This document shows, piece after piece, positions 9,621 through 19,735 of a DNA stretch of 64,000 nt (its first letter is position 1; every line of letters starts with the position of its first letter). The stretch comes from Actinoplanes oblitus. GTDB lineage: Bacteria > Actinomycetota > Actinomycetes > Mycobacteriales > Micromonosporaceae. The stretch spans positions 1,937,501 through 2,001,500 of the forward strand of contig NZ_CP126980.1 of NCBI RefSeq assembly GCF_030252345.1, read 5' to 3'. Under the pieces are notes generated by a model. That model did not search any database. It was not told the DNA's origin and saw nothing but the letters and a program-made list of their open reading frames with translations. The translations under genes were made by a program, and so were the position numbers.

Positions 9621-9825
9621 GCTTCAGCGCCCCCGGCTTGTGCACCGCGCCCTTGCCGGTCTTGTCGCTGCGCACCCGGTACTGCGGGTCGTCGGGCGAG
9701 GCCGCGACGGTGCGGCCGGCCGCCTCGGTCCGCTTGGTGATCTTCTGTTCGACGGTGCCGTGGACGTTCTCGCCGTGGCTGCGCCAGGTCACCTCGTCAC
9801 CCTTTTTCAGGTCCTTCTCCGCCAT
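9613..9825 (-). CDS. DUF2945 (hypervirulence-associated Tudor-like) small protein
   Basis: This 70-residue basic protein has the DUF2945 pattern: KKGDEVTWRSHGENVHGTVE at the N-terminus, then QYRVRSDKTGKGAVHKPGAL. The fold is a small SH3/Tudor-like barrel found in fungi and bacteria; its molecular role is unknown. It starts with ATG at 9825 and overlaps the DUF3140 gene by 8 bp, forming a two-gene operon. A longer reading on this strand runs into the methyltransferase gene in another frame and was discarded. Confidence 0.75.
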   Translation of the reverse strand: MAEKDLKKGDEVTWRSHGENVHGTVEQKITKRTEAAGRTVAASPDDPQYRVRSDKTGKGAVHKPGALKRG

Positions 9826-9887
9826 ACCCGCCGGATACCCCGTGGTGAGCGAGGAAACCGCCGAGGGGGTGGTGACCGGCAAGGGGG

Positions 9888-10694
9888 TCAGCGGGCCGGG
9901 AGGTCGCAGACGAAGATCGCGGTGCCCGGGAACAGGCGGCCGCGCAGCGGGCTCCACTGGCCCCACGTCTCCTCGTGCCCCTCCGGCCACTCCGGCTCGA
10001 TCAGGTCGCGCAGCACGAAGCCGGCCGCCACCAGCTCGCGGACCCGGTCGCCGAGCGTGCGGTGCTGTTCCAGGTAGGTGACGCGGCCGTCCTCGTCGCG
10101 CTCGACGTAGGGGGACCTGTCGAAGTACGAGTTCCGGGCGAGCAGGCCGCTCTCGTCGGGCTCGTCCCAGAAGACCCACCGCATCGGATGTGTGACCGAG
10201 AACACCCAACTGCCGCCGGGACGCAGCACGCGGGCCACCTCCCGCATCGCCGCGGCCGAGTCGGCCACGAACGGGATGGCGCCGAACGCCGTGCACACGA
10301 TGTCGAACGACGCCGCCCGGAACGGCAGGGCGAGCGCGTCCGACTGGATCAGCGGTACGCGTACGCCCGACCGGGCGGCCGCGGCCTGAGCGTGCCGCAA
10401 CATGCCCGCGGACAGGTCCATCGCCACCGCGCGGGCGCCCTGCCTGCGCAACCACCGGGCGCCGGCGGCGGCACCGGCGCCGATCTCCAGGACGTCCCGG
10501 TCGCGCACGTCACCCAGAAGTCGCGCGTCGGCCTCGCGCAGCCGCTCGGGGCACCAGACGAAATCCACGTCGCCGAGGAAGGCGCCGTGCTCGTCCTGAT
10601 AGTCGTCGGCGTCGAGATCCCACCAGGCCCGGTTGGCGTGGCGCGTCTCGTCCTCGGTCACCCGAGGGTTCTCGATGGTGGGGATCTCGGTCAC
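9888..10694 (-). CDS. Class I SAM-dependent methyltransferase
   Basis: This 268-residue protein has a Rossmann methyltransferase core: motif I VLEIGAGAAAGARWL, acidic loop VAMDLSAGML, motif IV region QSDALALPFRAASFDIV and the later VARVLRPGGSWVF. These are hallmarks of the methyltransferase_11 class. The N-terminal HANRAWWDLDADDYQDEHG is characteristic of a conserved actinobacterial subgroup. The substrate cannot be told. It is transcribed away from rpsA and ends 62 bp before the DUF2945 gene, so it may lead that operon. Confidence 0.85.
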   Translation of the reverse strand: MTEIPTIENPRVTEDETRHANRAWWDLDADDYQDEHGAFLGDVDFVWCPERLREADARLLGDVRDRDVLEIGAGAAAGARWLRRQGARAVAMDLSAGMLRHAQAAAARSGVRVPLIQSDALALPFRAASFDIVCTAFGAIPFVADSAAAMREVARVLRPGGSWVFSVTHPMRWVFWDEPDESGLLARNSYFDRSPYVERDEDGRVTYLEQHRTLGDRVRELVAAGFVLRDLIEPEWPEGHEETWGQWSPLRGRLFPGTAIFVCDLPAR

Positions 10695-10795
10695 TCGACA
10701 ACGGTACGACAGGCGTGTCCCGCGTCCTGAATCGGCTCAAAACGGGCATGCTGACGGGTTCTGTCCGAACAATGTGCCGCGGTCATCAGGAGGGC

Positions 10796-11016
10796 TTGCA
10801 ACCTGTGGTAATGCGCACGGTAAGCTAGTCGATGCGCTCGCGGAACGTGTGCCTCGGCAGGGAGCAGGTTCCACGGTCGCCGGTCTCGGCATGATCGACT
10901 GGTAATGATCTGACTGCTCCTCGGTTGGTCGTCTCGTTCGTTCGTGCCGCGTCCAGCGGCAGTTCCGTCGAGCGCGGGAGACACCACGAATCCATCCGTT
11001 CGGAGCAACTGTCCAC
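10796..11016 (+). promoter_or_regulatory. Candidate rpsA promoter and long 5' leader
   Basis: A TTGCAA box (10796-10801) and a TAAGCT box (10821-10826) are 19 bp apart, slightly long for a vegetative promoter. If used, the mRNA would have an untranslated leader of about 185 bases before the rpsA ATG. Long leaders are usual for bacterial rpsA and often carry autoregulation by S1. A GGAG ribosome site lies at 11001-11004. No clear strong hairpin was identified by eye in the leader. The rest of the 10.70-11.02 kb interval shows no coding sequence. Confidence 0.4.
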
Positions 11017-12519
11017 ATGACGAGCAGCATCGAGGCCACCTCGAGCGCCAACCGTGTCACCGTCGACGACCTCGGCTCTGAGGAAGCTTTCCTCGCAGCC
11101 ATCGACGAGACCATCAAGTACTTCAACGACGGCGACATTGTCGAAGGCACCGTCGTCAAGGTCGATCGGGACGAGGTCCTGCTCGACATCGGCTACAAGA
11201 CCGAGGGCGTCATCCCCTCGCGCGAGTTGTCGATCAAGCACGACGTGGACCCCGCGGAAGTGGTGTCGGTCGGTGACCACATCGAGGCCCTCGTCCTCAC
11301 CAAGGAGGACAAGGAAGGCCGTCTGATCCTCTCGAAGAAGCGCGCTCAGTACGAGCGGGCTTGGGGCACCATCGAGAAGATCAAGGAAGAGGACGGCGTC
11401 GTCCGCGGCTCGGTCATCGAGGTCGTCAAGGGTGGTCTCATCCTGGACATCGGCCTCCGTGGCTTCCTGCCGGCCTCCCTGGTCGAGATGCGTCGTGTCC
11501 GCGACCTGCAGCCGTACGTCGGCCGCGAGCTCGAGGCGAAGATCATCGAGCTGGACAAGAACCGCAACAACGTGGTTCTGTCCCGCCGCGCCTGGCTCGA
11601 GCAGACGCAGTCCGAGGTTCGCACCGAGTTCCTCAACAAGCTGCAGAAGGGCCAGGTCCGCAAGGGCGTCGTGTCCTCCATCGTCAACTTCGGTGCCTTC
11701 GTGGACCTGGGTGGCGTGGACGGCCTGGTGCACGTCTCCGAGCTCTCCTGGAAGCACATCGACCACCCGTCCGAGGTCGTCGAGGTCGGCCAGGAGGTGG
11801 AGGTCGAGGTTCTGGACGTCGACCTGGACCGCGAGCGCGTCTCGCTGTCGCTGAAGGCGACCCAGGAGGACCCGTGGCGTCAGTTCGCCCGGACCCACGC
11901 GATCAACCAGATCGTCCCCGGTAAGGTCACCAAGCTGGTTCCGTTCGGCGCCTTCGTCCGCGTGGACGACGGCATCGAGGGTCTGGTGCACATCTCCGAG
12001 CTGGCCGAGCGGCACGTCGAGCTGCCCGAGCAGGTCGTCCAGGTGGGCTCCGACGTCCTGGTCAAGGTCATCGACATCGACCTGGAGCGTCGCCGGATCT
12101 CGCTGTCGCTCAAGCAGGCCAACGAGGGCTTCGTCGAGGGCGAGGAGCACTTCGACCCGACCCTCTACGGCATGGCCGCGACGTACGACGCCGAGGGCAA
12201 CTACATCTACCCGGAGGGCTTCGACCCGGAGACGGGCGAGTGGCTCGAGGGCTTCGAGAAGCAGCGCGAGACGTGGGAGAAGCAGTACGCCGACGCCCGC
12301 GAGCGCTGGGAGGCCCACACCAAGCAGGTGCAGGCGTCCCGCGACGCCGACGCCGAGGCCGCACTCAACCCGGCTCCGACCGGCGGCGTGACCACCTCGT
12401 CGTCGACCTCGTCGAGCTCGTCCGCCCCGGCGCGGTCGGCCGAGGAGCCCGCGGGCACCCTGGCCACCGACGAGGCTCTCGCCGCCCTGCGCGAGAAGCT
12501 GGCCGGCGGCAAGAGCTGA
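11017..12519 (+). CDS. rpsA: 30S ribosomal protein S1
   Basis: This 500-residue RNA-binding protein helps load mRNAs on the 30S subunit. Four S1/OB domains are visible at about residues 37-105, 123-188, 209-277 and 294-363, each ending in a pattern such as RLILSKKRA, NVVLSRRAW, RVSLSLKAT or RRISLSLKQ. The C-terminal part is acidic and Ser/Ala-rich, without further S1 repeats. Four domains are normal for actinobacterial S1, against six in E. coli. Codon use is strongly biased, as for other highly expressed genes. It is monocistronic, with a strong intrinsic terminator after it. Confidence 0.97.
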   Translation: MTSSIEATSSANRVTVDDLGSEEAFLAAIDETIKYFNDGDIVEGTVVKVDRDEVLLDIGYKTEGVIPSRELSIKHDVDPAEVVSVGDHIEALVLTKEDKEGRLILSKKRAQYERAWGTIEKIKEEDGVVRGSVIEVVKGGLILDIGLRGFLPASLVEMRRVRDLQPYVGRELEAKIIELDKNRNNVVLSRRAWLEQTQSEVRTEFLNKLQKGQVRKGVVSSIVNFGAFVDLGGVDGLVHVSELSWKHIDHPSEVVEVGQEVEVEVLDVDLDRERVSLSLKATQEDPWRQFARTHAINQIVPGKVTKLVPFGAFVRVDDGIEGLVHISELAERHVELPEQVVQVGSDVLVKVIDIDLERRRISLSLKQANEGFVEGEEHFDPTLYGMAATYDAEGNYIYPEGFDPETGEWLEGFEKQRETWEKQYADARERWEAHTKQVQASRDADAEAALNPAPTGGVTTSSSTSSSSSAPARSAEEPAGTLATDEALAALREKLAGGKS

Positions 12520-12550
12520 CCTGCCCGGTTGCTCCGGTAAGTAGCTGAGA

Positions 12551-12590
12551 AAGACCGTCCCGGCTTCGGCCGGGGCGGTCTTTCCGTTTT
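12551..12590 (+). terminator. Intrinsic terminator of rpsA
   Basis: A 14-bp stem pairs 12551-12564 (AAGACCGTCCCGGC) with 12569-12582, with one G-U pair and a UUCG tetraloop. A T-rich stretch (TTTCCGTTTT) follows. This is one of the clearest intrinsic terminators in the window. Confidence 0.9.
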
Positions 12591-12666
12591 CCCGGTACGT
12601 GTCGTTCGCCAAGTCGTGACCCGCTGCCACCGCGCCGTCCGGGCGCCGGGCCGGGATACTGAGCGC

Positions 12667-13863
12667 ATGCTGAAGGTCGGTCTCACGGGTGGCATCGGCG
12701 CCGGCAAGAGTGCCGTCGCCACACGGCTCGCGCAGCTCGGCGCGGTGATCATCGATGCCGACAAGCTGGCCCGCGAGGTGGTCGAGCCGGGCACCGACGG
12801 GCTGGCCGAGATCGTCACCGCGTTCGGGGACGGGGTGCTCACCCCGGAGGGTGCGCTGGACCGCCCGGCGCTCGGGGCCAAGGTCTTCGGGGACGAGGCG
12901 GCCCGCCGGCGGCTGGAGCGGATCATCCACCCCCGGGTCCGGGCGCGCACCGCCGAGATGATCCGCGAGGCGCCCGCCGACGCGATAGTGGTGAACGACG
13001 TTCCGCTGCTCGTCGAGACGGGACTGGCGCCGACGTACCATCTGGTTGTCGTCGTCGCGGCGGACCGTGCGGTGCGGATCGAGCGGTTGACCCGCGACCG
13101 GGGCATGTCGGCGGCGGAGGCCGCGGCCCGGATCGGCGCGCAGGCCGACGACGCCACCCGGCAGGCGGCCGCCGACGTCGTGCTGCCCAACACTGACGAT
13201 CTGGCGGCACTGCACGCCCGGGTGGATCTGCTGTGGCGCGACCGGTTGGTGGAGTTCGAGCGGAATGTCCGGCGCGGCGTCGCGGCCCCCAAGTCGTCCG
13301 AGCTGAGCATCCGGCAGCCCGACCCGGGCTGGCCCGCGGCGGCCGCCCGGCTGATCGCCCGGATCCGGCATCACCTCGGCGACGCCCTCGGCTCCGCCGA
13401 GGTGCATCACATCGGGTCGACAGCGGTGCCGGGTCTGCCGGCCAAGGACATCATCGATCTCATGCTTTCGGTACGCACGCTGGACCAGGCTGACGCGCTC
13501 GCCGCGGGTCTCGCCGCCGCCGGTTTCCCGTGCCGGCCGGGCGAGTGGACGGACAACGCCCGGGGGCTGTCCGGGGAGACGTGGCCCAAGAGGGTGCACG
13601 GCTCGGCCGATCCGGGCCGGCCGGTGATCCTGCACCTGCGGGTGGCCGGATCGCCGGGGTGGCGGTTCGCCCTGCTGATGCGCGATCACCTGCGCGCGGT
13701 GCCGGCCGCCCGGGAGGCCTACGCGGCGGCGAAAGCCGAGCTGGCGCTGCGGTTCGCCGACCGGGCGGGGTATGCCCGGGCCAAGCAGCCGTGGTTCGAC
13801 GAGGAGGCGCGGGCCGCGTACGACTGGGCGGAGGCCACCGGGTGGCAACCGCCCGCATTCTGA
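12667..13863 (+). CDS. coaE: Dephospho-CoA kinase fused to a GrpB/UPF0157 domain
   Basis: Residues 1-200 form dephospho-CoA kinase, the last step of coenzyme A synthesis: P-loop GLTGGIGAGKS, IIDADKLAREVV and NDVPLLVETGL. Residues from about 220 to 398 form a GrpB/UPF0157 domain of the nucleotidyltransferase superfamily (HHIGSTAVPGLPAKDIIDLM, then LRDH-like LLMRDHLRAVPAAREAYAAAK). The same fusion is known in mycobacterial CoaE, where the C-terminal domain helps folding. Total length is 398 residues. The ATG is chosen because it fits the family start; a GATACT box at 12655-12660 lies 6 bp upstream and suggests a leaderless mRNA. Confidence 0.93.
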   Translation: MLKVGLTGGIGAGKSAVATRLAQLGAVIIDADKLAREVVEPGTDGLAEIVTAFGDGVLTPEGALDRPALGAKVFGDEAARRRLERIIHPRVRARTAEMIREAPADAIVVNDVPLLVETGLAPTYHLVVVVAADRAVRIERLTRDRGMSAAEAAARIGAQADDATRQAAADVVLPNTDDLAALHARVDLLWRDRLVEFERNVRRGVAAPKSSELSIRQPDPGWPAAAARLIARIRHHLGDALGSAEVHHIGSTAVPGLPAKDIIDLMLSVRTLDQADALAAGLAAAGFPCRPGEWTDNARGLSGETWPKRVHGSADPGRPVILHLRVAGSPGWRFALLMRDHLRAVPAAREAYAAAKAELALRFADRAGYARAKQPWFDEEARAAYDWAEATGWQPPAF

Positions 13864-14022
13864 TCCGCCGGGGGGCGGACGTGGAGCGGCGCTCGCGGCG
13901 GCCGGCCCGCTTCCGCGCGACCCCCGCGGGTGCGCTCGCCGGGTGCCGGGGCGCATCGACCGCGGTGCGGCACGGCTGGACCGTTGGATGATCCTGACCG
14001 CGCACGTCGGCCGCCGCGAGCG

Positions 14023-14043
14023 GCCTACCCCGCCAGGGTAGGC
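14023..14043 (+). terminator. Hairpin between coaE and uvrB
   Basis: GCCTACCC (14023-14030) pairs perfectly with GGGTAGGC (14036-14043) around a 5-base loop. It lies in the 281-bp spacer after coaE. There is no T tract. It may end coaE transcription ahead of the uvrB promoter. The rest of the spacer shows no gene. Confidence 0.4.
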
Positions 14044-14114
14044 GGCGCGGGAAAGGCCCGACAATGCCGCACCGCCGGGCCGATTGTGCACCATCGGCAC
14101 GCCCGTCCCGGAAC

Positions 14115-14137
14115 TTGTCATACCCCCGACGTACGGT
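14115..14137 (+). promoter_or_regulatory. PafBC/RecA-independent damage-type promoter of uvrB
   Basis: The element is TTGTCATAC, eight bases, then TACGGT (14132-14137). The core of the mycobacterial RecA-independent damage motif (tTGTCR, N8 spacing, TAnnnT) is matched fully. Seven bases separate the -10 box from the ATG at 14145, so the mRNA is probably leaderless. No LexA-type SOS box was noticed here. Confidence 0.75.
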
Positions 14138-14144
14138 GGTGGAC

Positions 14145-16250
<2,106 letters not shown>

Positions 16251-16325
16251 ACCGCGCGGTCCGGCGGTGAGCTCGGCTCTTGTCGGGGCACCGCTCTTGT
16301 TCAGGGCTGCCGGCTGCGGCTCTTC

Positions 16326-16829
16326 TCAGGAGCGGTCATGGCTCCTGCCAGGGGGCGGCCGGCTGCTGCTGGGCGGGCGTGGCCAGTTGTCGTCCTCGTC
16401 GCCGGGGGTGCCGCCGGCCTGCTCCCAGCGGGTGCGGATCATCTCGTATGCGGTGTGGAGCGCCTGCTCGTCCGGTGGCGGGGCGTTGCGTTCGCCGAGG
16501 GCGGCCTCCCGGACGGCGAGGGGCAGGACAGCGTGGTGCACGCGGTGGCGTCCGCCCAAGCGGCGCCATTCGCCGGCGAGCTTCACCTGCAGTGCGTAAT
16601 AGCCTCGGCTGCCGGGTGATGCGTTCCGGCCCGACCACCCGTCGGCGGGGGCGATCCGGACGCCGTTGAGCTTCGTCCAGGAGATGAGGATCGGGCGGCG
16701 GAGCCGGGGGCGCAGCAGGAGGCCGTCGTCCCGGACGCGGAACCGGGGGAGAACCGGTCCGAGTCGATTCCCATCGATCACGGATACATCGTGTACCCCG
16801 GCGGCCAGGACCCGGGGCACACCCGGCAC
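16326..16829 (-). CDS. Hypothetical protein, possible PH-like domain
   Basis: An open frame of up to 167 codons is convergent with uvrB. The middle part looks like a genuine small beta-rich domain: FRVRDDGLLLRPRLRRPILI, then SWTKLNGVRIAPADG, then YYALQVKLAGEWRRLGG. A helical segment follows (LHTAYEMIRTRWEQAGG). This order resembles bacterial PH-like (bPH6-type) proteins, but the similarity is weak. The C-terminal tail is Pro/Ser/Arg-rich and disordered. The start is uncertain: GTG at 16829 is the longest option, and an internal GTG (Val-Ile-Asp-Gly) near 16780 is also possible. No family is assigned with certainty. Confidence 0.5.
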   Translation of the reverse strand: MPGVPRVLAAGVHDVSVIDGNRLGPVLPRFRVRDDGLLLRPRLRRPILISWTKLNGVRIAPADGWSGRNASPGSRGYYALQVKLAGEWRRLGGRHRVHHAVLPLAVREAALGERNAPPPDEQALHTAYEMIRTRWEQAGGTPGDEDDNWPRPPSSSRPPPGRSHDRS

Positions 16830-16947
16830 CGGCGGGGTGGCCGGCAGCGGGTCATGTTCTCGGTTCGCCTGCCGGCCGCCGCATCCGGCGGGGCCGCTGA
16901 GGCGGCCGCCGGAGGGGCAGTAGCCGGGGTCGGGTCGGGTGGCTGGG

Positions 16948-17283
16948 TCAGCCGGCGAAGAAGTCGTGGTCCGGGTCGGGCTGGCCGGCGAGGGAGGGCA
17001 GGCCGGTGAAGTACTCGGAGACCGGGGGCTGGGCCAGCGTGGCGGAGATCAGGGCGCGCCACTGGGCGAAACGTTCGGTGCGCCGGAAATGGTGATCGTG
17101 CGCGTCCATGGAATCCCATTCGACCAGGAGCAGGAAGCGCGTGGCCGACTCGACGCGATGCTTCAGCGCCAGCCCGCGGCAGCCGTCGGCGCCGGCGATC
17201 AGCGGGCGCCCGAGCCGGTAGGCGGCGACGAAATCGGCATCCCGCCCGGGGAGGACGTCGATAAGCATGACTTCGAGGATCAT
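16948..17283 (-). CDS. Antibiotic biosynthesis monooxygenase (ABM)-like small protein
   Basis: This 111-residue protein has the pattern of dimeric alpha-beta barrel ABM/quinol monooxygenase-like proteins: EVMLIDVLPGRDADFVAAY at the start, ALKHRVESATRFLLLVEWDS in the middle and HHFRRTERFAQWRALIS with the usual His/Phe-rich helix. Such proteins oxidise quinols or act as small ligand-binding dimers; the substrate here is unknown. It starts with ATG at 17283. It may be followed by the hypothetical gene at 16326-16829, 118 bp downstream on the same strand. Confidence 0.8.
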   Translation of the reverse strand: MILEVMLIDVLPGRDADFVAAYRLGRPLIAGADGCRGLALKHRVESATRFLLLVEWDSMDAHDHHFRRTERFAQWRALISATLAQPPVSEYFTGLPSLAGQPDPDHDFFAG

Positions 17284-17699
17284 GCCCGCAAGCGTCCCAT
17301 ACGCACCAGATGGCGACCTTGCTAGGCACCCCGGAGTGATCGGGACCGCTCGGCGTGGGCAGGTGAGCGGCCCGCGAGGACAACCGTGGCGGCGGGTGCC
17401 CGGACCGCGCCTGAAACGGGTGAACGGCCGATCGGTCGTTGCCACCAGGGAGCGACGGCTGCCCGCGAAGATCGCGATTCGGTCAGCGGTGAGCGCCTGA
17501 TCCGATGCTGCCCGAGGGGAGGAAGTGCCTGGTGAGAGCGCTGTTGCCGGGGCTTCCGCCGGCTCCGGAGACGTTGAGGCGAGATGGCCGCGGAGTTGCG
17601 TACGGGAAATTGCCTTGGTGGGTGGTTTGGAGAGCGAGTCCGGCCACTCTTCCGCTCCCGGTGTGTCGATCGGGGTGGGGATGCGCAACAATGGTTGTG

Positions 17700-17818
17700 T
17701 GGGAGGGGAGTATTCCCCCGCCCCGGTCTCGTCAACACGGAACGCTCGCCTGGGTGACCAGCGGGCGACCCGGGGCCGGGGGTCGCGACGAAGCTTCGCG
17801 GCGGAAGAGACCTCCGAC
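17700..17818 (+). promoter_or_regulatory. yybP-ykoY (Mn2+-sensing) riboswitch ahead of terC
   Basis: The leader of terC has the hallmark of this class: a GGGGAGTA box at 17705-17712, a conserved TCGTCAAC segment near 17729, and a closing AGAGACCTCC at about 17806-17815. GGAGG (17702-17706) pairs with CCTCC (17811-17815) to form the basal P1 helix. Known members sense Mn2+ and often control TerC/Alx-type exporters. Downstream, ACCTCCG (17810-17816) is perfectly complementary to the terC ribosome site CGGAGGT (17883-17889). Formation of P1 would therefore release the ribosome site. The region 17.28-17.70 kb shows no convincing gene. Confidence 0.85.
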
Positions 17819-17894
17819 AGTCGCACGTCGCTGGGCCTTTCGTGATCCATCCGGAGAGGGCGCAGCGACGACACGTGTCTGCCGGAGGTTCGCA

Positions 17895-18896
17895 TTGAAC
17901 GTTTCAGCCTGGGTTTGGCTCGCCACGTTGGTGGCGTTGATGGCCGTGCTCGCCGTGGATCTGTTGATCATCGGGCGCCGGCCGCACGAGCCGACCATGA
18001 AAGAGGCAAGTGGCTGGGTCGCCTTCTACGTCGCGCTCGCGCTGCTCTTCGGCGCCGGGGTCTGGGCGGTCGGCGGTGGGCGGGCGGCCGGTGAGTTCTA
18101 CACCGGCTGGCTCACCGAGTACTCGTTGAGCGTCGACAACCTGTTCGTCTTCGTGATCATCATGGGCCGGTTCGCGGTGCCGCGCCGATACCAGCAGAAG
18201 GTGTTGCTGATCGGCATCGTGCTCGCGCTGGTCATGCGGGGCGCGTTCATCGCCGCCGGCGCGGCGCTGATCTCGCAGTTCTCCTGGGTGTTCTACATCT
18301 TCGGTGCGTTCCTGGTCTACACGGCGGTGACGCTGGTGAAAGGTGGCGAGAACGACGAGGAGGACTTCAAGGAGAACGTGCTGATCCGCTGGGCGAAACG
18401 AGCGCTTCCGCTCTCCTCGTCGTTCGGCGACGGGCAGTTCCGGGTCGTCACCTCGGCCGGCAAGCGCCTCTTCACCCCGATGCTGATCGTGATGATCGCC
18501 ATCGGCACCACTGACCTGATCTTCGCGCTCGACTCGATCCCGGCCATCTTCGGGATCACCAAGGAGCCGTACCTGGTCTTCACCGCGAACGTCTTCGCGC
18601 TGATGGGCCTGCGGCAGCTGTTCTTCCTGCTCGGCGGCCTGCTGGAGCGCCTGGTCTACCTGAACGTCGGCCTCGCCGCGGTGCTCGCCTTCATCGGCGT
18701 CAAGCTCTTCCTCGAGGCCCTGCACACCAACAGCCTGCCGTTCATCAACGGCGGCAACGGCCTGCACTGGGCCCCGGAGATCCCGATCTGGCTGTCCCTG
18801 CTGGTCATCCTCGGCACCCTGGGCATCGCCACGGTCGCCAGCCTGGCCAAATCCGCCCGGGACCGCAAAAGGGAACTGATCACCGCCGCCCACTGA
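17895..18896 (+). CDS. TerC/Alx-family integral membrane metal exporter
   Basis: This 333-residue polytopic protein has about nine hydrophobic helices. The two TerC repeats are clear: EYSLSVDNLFVFVIIMGRF with a conserved Asp about residue 79, and TDLIFALDSIPAIFGI with a conserved Asp in the second half. These acidic residues form the metal path. Members under yybP-ykoY control export Mn2+, including to exoenzymes, so that role is inferred here. A TTG start is preferred because GGAGG sits 7 bp before it; no ATG or GTG lies near. A long upstream reading runs through the riboswitch and is not coding. Confidence 0.9.
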   Translation: MNVSAWVWLATLVALMAVLAVDLLIIGRRPHEPTMKEASGWVAFYVALALLFGAGVWAVGGGRAAGEFYTGWLTEYSLSVDNLFVFVIIMGRFAVPRRYQQKVLLIGIVLALVMRGAFIAAGAALISQFSWVFYIFGAFLVYTAVTLVKGGENDEEDFKENVLIRWAKRALPLSSSFGDGQFRVVTSAGKRLFTPMLIVMIAIGTTDLIFALDSIPAIFGITKEPYLVFTANVFALMGLRQLFFLLGGLLERLVYLNVGLAAVLAFIGVKLFLEALHTNSLPFINGGNGLHWAPEIPIWLSLLVILGTLGIATVASLAKSARDRKRELITAAH

Positions 18897-18923
18897 CCCC
18901 TTTTCGGTACGCGATGAGCACCT

Positions 18924-18953
18924 GAGCCCGGGCGGCATCCGCTGCCCGGGCTC
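18924..18953 (+). terminator. Hairpin downstream of terC
   Basis: GAGCCCGGGC (18924-18933) pairs perfectly with GCCCGGGCTC (18944-18953) around a 10-base loop, 28 bp after the terC stop. No T tract follows. Confidence 0.65.
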
Positions 18954-19119
18954 GTGGCTATCACGGGTGGTGCTGATCGGGCTCGCTGTCCACAGCAGCG
19001 GTCTGTCCACAGGCCGCCCACGTGATCTTCCCGAATGCCGCCACACTGATCGACGGGGGCTCCCCCAGGGATAGGGCGGGGTTGCGCGATCTTGGGTTCC
19101 TGCTGTTCAGAGACGCGGG

Positions 19120-19620
19120 GATGGGCGGCGGGCGGCTGGGCGGAGCCGGGCGGCGGGGCGCTGGGCAGCTTGGCGGAGCAGGCGGTGTCTGGCTTGGCGG
19201 AGCGCGGACGGCGGTTGGGCGGAGCGGACGACGTCTGGCTGGGCGAGCCTGGCGGCGTCTGTCGGGCGGTTGGGCGGAGCGGACGACGTCTGGCTGGGCG
19301 GAGCCTGGCGGCGTCTGTCGGGCGGCTGGGCGGAGCGGGTGGCGGCTGACCGGGCGGCTGGGTCGAGCGGGTGGCGGCTGGCTGGGCGGCCGGGCCGGGC
19401 CGGTGGCGGCTGGCTGAGCGGAGCCGGGGCGGCTGGGGCGACCGGGTGGCGGCTGGCCGGGCGGCTGGGCCGAGCCGGTGGCGGCTGACTGAGCGGAGCT
19501 GGGCGGCTGGGCGGAGTGGGCGGCGGCTGACCGGGCGGAGCGGGCCGCGGCTGATCGGGCGGAGCGGGCGGAGCGGGCGGCTGGGCGGAGCCGGCGCGGC
19601 GGCTGGCCGGGCGGAGCGGG
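19120..19620. repeat. G-rich degenerate tandem repeat between terC and typA
   Basis: About 500 bp of strand-asymmetric, G-rich sequence is built from variants of GGCGGCTGGGCGGAGCGG. The clearest unit is a 55-bp block at 19215-19269 repeated immediately at 19270-19325 with a single-base insertion and no other change seen. Shorter units of about 25-35 bp continue to about 19620. Open frames exist on both strands because the unit contains few stops, but they give only Gly/Ala/Arg or Pro/Arg/Ala repeats and one overlaps typA. The stretch is taken as non-coding. It lies between two convergent genes, both with terminators. Confidence 0.8.
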
Positions 19621-19691
19621 CCGGGGGCGTACCGGGAAAGCGAAGCGGTCCGGGGAAGAGCGGCCCGTGGCGGGAAAGCGGCGTGGAAACG

Positions 19692-19724
19692 GAGACGCCC
19701 CCGCCGGAAAGGCGGGGGCGTCTC
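19692..19724 (-). terminator. Terminator of typA
   Basis: A perfect 14-bp stem pairs 19692-19705 with 19711-19724 around a 5-base loop. It lies 12 bp past the typA stop. On the transcribed strand it is followed by CGTTTCC, a weak T-rich tail. Confidence 0.8.
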
Positions 19725-19735
19725 GGTGACGGTGA

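Noticed and set aside
16328..16346. AGGAGC/GCTCCT inverted repeat after uvrB as a terminator
   Set aside because: Only 6 bp, 78 bp after the stop, with no T tract and inside the end of the convergent gene.
17505..17894. Extension of TerC upstream to 17505
   Set aside because: It would run through the riboswitch; the TTG at 17895 has a strong ribosome site and the membrane domain starts there.
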